Positions 15,035 to 18,501 of a stretch of 18,501 bases of DNA are shown one piece after another (position 1 is the first letter of the stretch; the number at the start of each line of letters is the position of its first letter). Made by a program: the position numbers and the translations under genes. The stretch lies in assembly GCA_020025795.1 (NCBI GenBank), contig JAHHRK010000024.1, positions 1-18,501 of the forward strand, given 5' to 3'. The notes beneath the pieces were generated by a model. It did not search any database. It was not told where the DNA came from and saw nothing but the letters and a program-made list of their open reading frames with translations. The stretch comes from Faecalibacterium sp. Its GTDB lineage: Bacteria; Bacillota; Clostridia; Oscillospirales; Ruminococcaceae.

Positions 15035-15078
15035 AAAAAGAGCAGCAGAACCGCAAGGCGGTGTCTGCTGCTCTTTTT
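15035..15078. terminator. Bidirectional terminator between recQ and nrdG
   Basis: A 15-bp stem joins 15035-15049 (AAAAAGAGCAGCAGA) and 15064-15078. An inner ACCGC/GCGGT stem (15050-15054 with 15058-15062) is topped by loop AAG, with a single bulged base. A5 on the left and T5 on the right allow termination of both recQ and nrdG transcripts. Confidence 0.95.
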
Positions 15079-15091
15079 ATGATACAAAAAA

Positions 15092-15649
15092 TCAGAAATT
15101 CATGGAATGGGTACTGAAAACAGGCTTATCCACCCAGGGCGTTACAGCGCCGCTGGCCAGTGTGGCAGGCACGTCGATCAGGCGCTGGTTGCTGCTGCCA
15201 CGGAAGCGCAGGCTGATGTCATACAGGTCCTGCACAAACTCACCATCGACCAGTACGTCCAGCAGGGGGAGCAGTGCATCGGTGCTTTCACAGCGGCAGC
15301 GTGCCGGTTCTTTGCCGGTGAGCTGCTCCCAGGTATAACCGGAATAGCACCAGACTGACTTATCCGGGTAAGCTGCTTTGAACTGGCGCAGGAACTCCAG
15401 CAGCGCAGGCTGGTTTTCCGGCTCCATGGGTTCGCCGCCCAAAAGCGAAATGCCCGCTACATAAGAAGCACGGCAGCTGTCCAGAATTTGCTGGCGAACC
15501 GCTTCGGTAAAAGGCTCACCGTAATGGAAATCCCAGGCGACGGCATTGAAACAGTTTTTGCACTGATGGGTACAGCCGGATACAAACAGGCTGGTACGCA
15601 CACCGGGACCGTTGGAGATGTCGCAATATTTAATATTGGCGTAATTCAT
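15092..15649 (-). CDS. nrdG: NrdG, anaerobic ribonucleotide reductase activating enzyme
   Basis: Radical SAM enzyme that uses a [4Fe-4S] cluster and SAM to install the glycyl radical on NrdD. The 185-residue protein contains the cluster motif CTHQCKNC (C26, C30, C33), preceded by ISNGPGVRTSLFVSG, and the SAM-contacting GGEP (71-74). Length and motifs are typical. ATG 15649 (MNYANIKY) is chosen because the family usually begins this way. A TTG at 15655, two codons upstream, has better spacing (nine bases) to GGAAAGG and may be the true start. It lies 90 bases after nrdD, the gap holding a stable stem-loop. Confidence 0.94.
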   Translation of the reverse strand: MNYANIKYCDISNGPGVRTSLFVSGCTHQCKNCFNAVAWDFHYGEPFTEAVRQQILDSCRASYVAGISLLGGEPMEPENQPALLEFLRQFKAAYPDKSVWCYSGYTWEQLTGKEPARCRCESTDALLPLLDVLVDGEFVQDLYDISLRFRGSSNQRLIDVPATLASGAVTPWVDKPVFSTHSMNF

Positions 15650-15676
15650 GATCAATCACACAGGCCTTTCCATATA

Positions 15677-15706
15677 TAAGCCCACACCTGTTACAGTGTG
15701 GGCTTA
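15677..15706 (-). other. Intercistronic stem-loop between nrdD and nrdG
   Basis: TAAGCCCACAC (15677-15687) pairs perfectly with GTGTGGGCTTA (15696-15706) over 11 base pairs around an eight-base loop. On the minus strand it is followed by TATATGG, not a T-run, so it is at most a weak terminator. It lies 34 bases downstream of the nrdD stop and could block 3' exonucleases or set the NrdD to NrdG ratio. Confidence 0.6.
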
Positions 15707-15739
15707 CAGATTTATTATTTTACAAGATGTGCAGGAAGC

Positions 15740-17908
15740 TTACAGGTGCAGCACACGGTCACGGATTTCCTGAGTTCGGCCCTGGTTCCAGAACTGGGTG
15801 CCGATGTAACCACAGGTGCGGCGTGCAACGTTCAGCTTGTTCTGGTCGCGGTTGTGGCACTTGGGGCACTCCCAAACCAGCTTGCCGTCATCTTCCACGA
15901 TGCGGATCTCGCCGTCATAGCCACAGCACTGGCAGTAGTCGCTCTTGGTGTTCAGCTCAGCGTACATGATGTTGTCGTAAATGAAGGTCAGCAGGCTCAT
16001 AACGGCCTCCAGGTTGTCCTGCATATTAGGAACTTCCACATAGCTGATTGCACCACCGGGGCTGAGGACCTGGAATTCGCTCTCGAACTTCAGCTTGGTG
16101 AAAGCATCAATCTCCTCAGCAACATGGACGTGGTAGCTGTTGGTGATATAGTTCTTGTCCGTAATGCCGGGAATGATGCCAAAGCGGCTCTGCAGGCAAC
16201 GGGCAAACTTGTAAGTGGTGGACTCCAACGGCGTGCCGTACAGAGAGTAATCAATGTTTTCGGCAGCCTTCCATGCCTGGCACTTGTCGTTCATCTTCTG
16301 CATGATCTGCAGTGCGAAAGGCTTTGCGGATTCGTCGGTGTGGCTCTTGCCGGTCATGTACTTGACACATTCGTACAGGCCAGCATAGCCCAGGCTAATG
16401 GTGGAGTAGCCGCCATACAGCAGCTTGTCGATAGGTTCGCCCTTCTTCAGGCGAGCCAGTGCGCCGTGCTGCCACAGGATAGGAGCAGCATCGCTCAGCG
16501 TGCCCAGCAGACGGTTGTGACGTGCTTGCAGTGCGCGGTGGCACAGTTCCAGACGATCTTCGAAGATGTTCCAGAACTTGTCGAAATCACCGCCGGAGGA
16601 CAGGGCAGCGTCAACCAGGTTGATGGTGACAACGCCCTGATTGAAACGGCCGTAATACTTGGGCTTGCCGTTTTCGTCCACATAAGGAGTCAGGAAGCTG
16701 CGGCAGCCCATGCAGGTGTAGCAGTGGCCTTCGCCGTTCTTGTCAACCTTCAGCTCCTTCATCTTCTTTTCGCTGATGTAGTCGGGCACCATGCGCTTTG
16801 CGGTACACTTTGCGCTCAGCTCGGTCAGATAGTAATAAGGAGAGTCAGGATGGATGTTGTCCTCTTCCAATACATAAATCAGTTTGGGGAAGGCAGGAGT
16901 GATCCAGACGCCATCTTCGTTCTTAACGCCCTGATAGCGCTGACGGATGGTTTCCTCGATGATGATAGCCAGGTCCTTCTTTTCCTGCTCGTTGCGTGCC
17001 TCGTTCAGATACATGAACACAGTGATGAAGGGAGCCTGACCGTTGGTGGTCATCAGGGTAACGACCTGATACTGGATGGTCTGGACACCACGATTGATCT
17101 CGCGGCGCAGACGCTGCTCGACAATCAGCTTCTTGCGGTCAGCCGGAACATTCAGGCCTTCGAACTCCTGCTCGACTTCGTTGGCAATCTTTTTACGGGA
17201 TACATCAACAAAGGGAGCCAGGTGGGTCAAGCTGATGCTCTGGCCGCCATACTGGTTGGAAGCGACTTGTGCAATGATCTGGGTGGCAATGTTGCAGGCA
17301 GTAGAGAAGCTGTGAGGCTTTTCTATATAGGTACCGGAAATGACGGTGCCGTTCTGCAGCATATCGTCCAGGTTGATCAGATCACAGTTGTGCATATGCT
17401 GTGCGAAGTAGTCGGCGTCATGGAAGTGAATGATACCTTCCTTATGAGCACGCACAATCTCCGGGTCCAGCAGCAGACGATTGGTCAGGTCCTTGGAAAC
17501 TTCGCCGGCCATGTAGTCACGCTGAACGCTGTTGACGGTGGGGTTCTTGTTTGCGTTCTCCTGCTTGACTTCTTCGTTGTTGCATTCGATCAGGGACAGA
17601 ATCTGTTCGTCGGTAGTGTTGCTCTGGCGCTTCAGGCTCTGCACATAGCGGTAAGTGATATAGTGACGAGCAACTTCGAAAGCACCGGAAGCCATGATCT
17701 GATCTTCAACCAGGTCCTGAACTTCTTCTACGCTGACAGCGCGGTTCATATCCAGGCACTGGGATTCTACGTTGGCAGCGATCTTTTCAATCTGTGCTTT
17801 AGACAGACGAGAGCTTTCAGCAACTGCATTGTTAGCCTTGTTCACGGCAGTGATGATCTTGGTAATGTCGAAGATGACTTCGGCACCGCTGCGCTTAATG
17901 ATTTTCAT
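15740..17908 (-). CDS. nrdD: NrdD, anaerobic (class III) ribonucleoside-triphosphate reductase
   Basis: Oxygen-sensitive glycyl radical enzyme that makes dNTPs from NTPs for DNA synthesis under anoxia. Its 722 residues begin with an ATP-cone regulatory domain (about 3-90, MKIIKRSGAEVIFDITKI). The glycyl radical barrel follows, including the conserved FHDADYFAQHMHNCDLINL segment. The C-terminus has the structural zinc cysteines C659/C662 and C681/C684 and the glycyl radical loop RRTCGYIG with G700. Start is ATG 17908 with GGAGG eight bases upstream; the open frame continues to 18127, but that part is the promoter and leader. nrdG follows on the same strand. No intein, frameshift or missing key residue was noticed. 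Confidence 0.96.
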   Translation of the reverse strand: MKIIKRSGAEVIFDITKIITAVNKANNAVAESSRLSKAQIEKIAANVESQCLDMNRAVSVEEVQDLVEDQIMASGAFEVARHYITYRYVQSLKRQSNTTDEQILSLIECNNEEVKQENANKNPTVNSVQRDYMAGEVSKDLTNRLLLDPEIVRAHKEGIIHFHDADYFAQHMHNCDLINLDDMLQNGTVISGTYIEKPHSFSTACNIATQIIAQVASNQYGGQSISLTHLAPFVDVSRKKIANEVEQEFEGLNVPADRKKLIVEQRLRREINRGVQTIQYQVVTLMTTNGQAPFITVFMYLNEARNEQEKKDLAIIIEETIRQRYQGVKNEDGVWITPAFPKLIYVLEEDNIHPDSPYYYLTELSAKCTAKRMVPDYISEKKMKELKVDKNGEGHCYTCMGCRSFLTPYVDENGKPKYYGRFNQGVVTINLVDAALSSGGDFDKFWNIFEDRLELCHRALQARHNRLLGTLSDAAPILWQHGALARLKKGEPIDKLLYGGYSTISLGYAGLYECVKYMTGKSHTDESAKPFALQIMQKMNDKCQAWKAAENIDYSLYGTPLESTTYKFARCLQSRFGIIPGITDKNYITNSYHVHVAEEIDAFTKLKFESEFQVLSPGGAISYVEVPNMQDNLEAVMSLLTFIYDNIMYAELNTKSDYCQCCGYDGEIRIVEDDGKLVWECPKCHNRDQNKLNVARRTCGYIGTQFWNQGRTQEIRDRVLHL

Positions 17909-17985
17909 AGACGAACCTCCGTGTAGTAAATATATGTATCGATGAAGGAGAAACAAGCGGATGTCTCTCACTGTATTTAGCGTCC

Positions 17986-18006
17986 GCATACAATGATATT
18001 GTATGC
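17986..18006. promoter_or_regulatory. 21-bp palindrome over the nrdD -10, candidate second NrdR site
   Basis: Nine-base arms GCATACAAT and ATTGTATGC flank GAT. The inner half-sites ATACAAT/ATTGTAT resemble the NrdR half-sites ACACWAT/ATWGTGT but are separated by three bases instead of the usual two. Its centre lies about 32 bp, three helical turns, from the near-consensus box, the normal spacing of paired NrdR boxes. It covers the -10 element. Confidence 0.55.
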
Positions 18007-18021
18007 AGCTATGGAAGTCAA
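17993..18021 (-). promoter_or_regulatory. Promoter of nrdD-nrdG
   Basis: On the minus strand, TTGACT (plus 18016-18021) and TATCAT (plus 17993-17998) are spaced by 17 bases. The predicted start near 17986 gives a leader of about 78 bases before ATG. The -10 lies within a palindrome and the -35 touches the NrdR box, so repressor binding would exclude RNA polymerase. Confidence 0.75.
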
Positions 18022-18036
18022 TACTATATATTGTGT
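18021..18036. promoter_or_regulatory. NrdR box upstream of nrdD
   Basis: On the minus strand the site reads ACACAATATATAGTAT, against the general NrdR box ACACWATATATWGTGT: 15 of 16 positions agree. NrdR is the ATP/dATP-sensing repressor of ribonucleotide reductase genes. The site overlaps the last base of the -35 element. nrdR itself is not in the window. Confidence 0.75.
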
Positions 18037-18379
18037 TTAAGGCAGTTTCGGCGTTAGCGCTAAAAGCCAACGGGAAAATTGTGACTACTTTGTCAGGGAG
18101 AAAATTCTGGGGTGTTTTTGGGCTCAAAAACGGATTTTAGAGGCTCTTTTTCGCTTATATATAATGTAAAGGAAAAATACAGCATCCGGCGGAGGGCTCA
18201 AACCGATGAGATGACTACTATATATGGTGGTAAGCGCAGGGAAGACACGATCAGAGGCGAAAATAGAAAGGAAAAGCGAAAGCTTGCTGCACTTTAATTG
18301 GTTGCAAGCACATATTTGGGAATAAAACTATGGAAAGTGTCAAAGCAAGTAAAAAATCGAAAAAAGTGCAAGAAAAGTG
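18037..18379. other. Long non-coding region upstream of nrdD
   Basis: About 340 bases without a supportable gene. Two short plus-strand ORFs begin at 18112 and 18298 but lack convincing ribosome binding sites and protein-like composition. The perfect palindrome TTAGCGCTAA at 18054-18063, an isolated TATAAT at 18160-18165 without a good -35, and an A-rich run from about 18340 are the only notable items. The A-rich part probably acts as UP element for the promoter that follows. Confidence 0.5.
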
Positions 18380-18407
18380 TTGACTTATTTTCAAAAGCGA
18401 GTATAAT
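18380..18407 (+). promoter_or_regulatory. Strong promoter, probably first of a stable-RNA pair
   Basis: TTGACT (18380-18385) and TATAAT (18402-18407) are 16 bases apart, preceded by a long A-rich tract suited as UP element. The transcript would start near 18414 with a GC-rich region around 18419-18445. No start codon with a good ribosome binding site follows in the window. Confidence 0.65.
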
Positions 18408-18483
18408 ACTATCTTGTCAGCCGCACAACGGCCGGCGGCCCGCTGAAAAAGCGAACGGCTTCAAAAATAATTCAAAAAAGTGC

Positions 18484-18489
18484 TTGACA
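18484..18489 (+). promoter_or_regulatory. -35 element of a second downstream promoter, cut by the window edge
   Basis: A consensus TTGACA follows AAAAAAGTGC, similar to the AAAAAAGTGCAAG before the first promoter. Its -10 would fall beyond position 18501. Two strong, A-rich promoters about 100 bases apart are typical of rRNA operons, which is an inference here. Confidence 0.5.
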
Positions 18490-18501
18490 AACTGAGCACA
18501 A

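Noticed and set aside
15698..17926. A 742-codon open frame on the plus strand opposite nrdD
   Set aside because: It is antisense to an unmistakable nrdD in codon-aligned register. Its translation is Val/Leu/Asp-rich without family motifs, and it has no ribosome binding site. Its length reflects nrdD codon usage.
17909..18127. N-terminal extension of nrdD by 73 codons
   Set aside because: It overlaps the promoter and operator. GGAGG precedes ATG 17908, where the ATP-cone begins.
18137..18165. TATAAT at 18160-18165 as a promoter for a small RNA
   Set aside because: No acceptable -35 at 16-18 bases upstream and no terminator-like hairpin downstream.
18215..18230. Third NrdR-like sequence (CTACTATATATGGTGG)
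   Set aside because: Only about 12 of 16 positions agree, it is some 190 bp from the nrdD box, and there is no promoter beside it.
1..18501. CRISPR arrays, insertion sequences, prophage or toxin-antitoxin genes
   Set aside because: No regularly spaced repeats, transposase motifs, long terminal inverted repeats or small paired ORFs with known motifs were seen.

Overview
The window is ordinary chromosomal DNA of a low-oxygen Firmicute. Protein sequences, gene order and strong GGAGG-type ribosome binding sites suggest Oscillospiraceae/Ruminococcaceae, probably near Faecalibacterium, Gemmiger or Subdoligranulum; this is inferred from family resemblance only. An anaerobic NrdD/NrdG ribonucleotide reductase, an ECF vitamin-transport energising module and the clostridial ruvC-ruvA-ruvB order all fit a strict anaerobe of the gut. 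No prophage, insertion sequence, CRISPR array or integron was seen.

Layout. Positions 1-58 hold the 5' part of a minus-strand tRNA-Val(GAC) with its own promoter. From a promoter at 344-372 to a bidirectional terminator at 11382-11422, ten genes run on the plus strand with short gaps or overlaps. These are ruvC, ruvA and ruvB (Holliday junction processing), a COG1092-type methyltransferase, ecfA1-ecfA2-ecfT (ECF transporter ATPases and T component), truA (tRNA pseudouridine synthase), a DUF5711-like single-pass membrane protein, a CvpA-family membrane protein and a zinc-finger ClpE-like unfoldase. The largest internal gap (3545-3669) precedes ecfA1 and holds a possible leader hairpin.

On the minus strand, 11463-13287 carries a family 2 glycosyltransferase followed by a small FAD-binding (GlcD-like) protein that looks like a whole oxidase with its middle removed. 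A compact divergent promoter region (13383-13452) drives the glycosyltransferase leftward and a short recQ helicase rightward. recQ converges on nrdD-nrdG, sharing a bidirectional terminator at 15035-15078. nrdD has a well-formed promoter whose -35 abuts a near-consensus NrdR box and whose -10 lies inside a 21-bp palindrome. This suggests NrdR repression of the anaerobic reductase.

The last 120 bases hold a strong A-rich promoter and the -35 of a second one, pointing right. This resembles the tandem promoters of an rRNA or other stable-RNA operon beyond the edge.

No clearly new multi-gene system was found. The best leads are the NrdR-like operator with an expanded spacer, the minimal FAD protein, RuvB with QQxLF motifs at both ends, RecQ without a winged-helix domain, and the DUF5711-CvpA-ClpE gene set.
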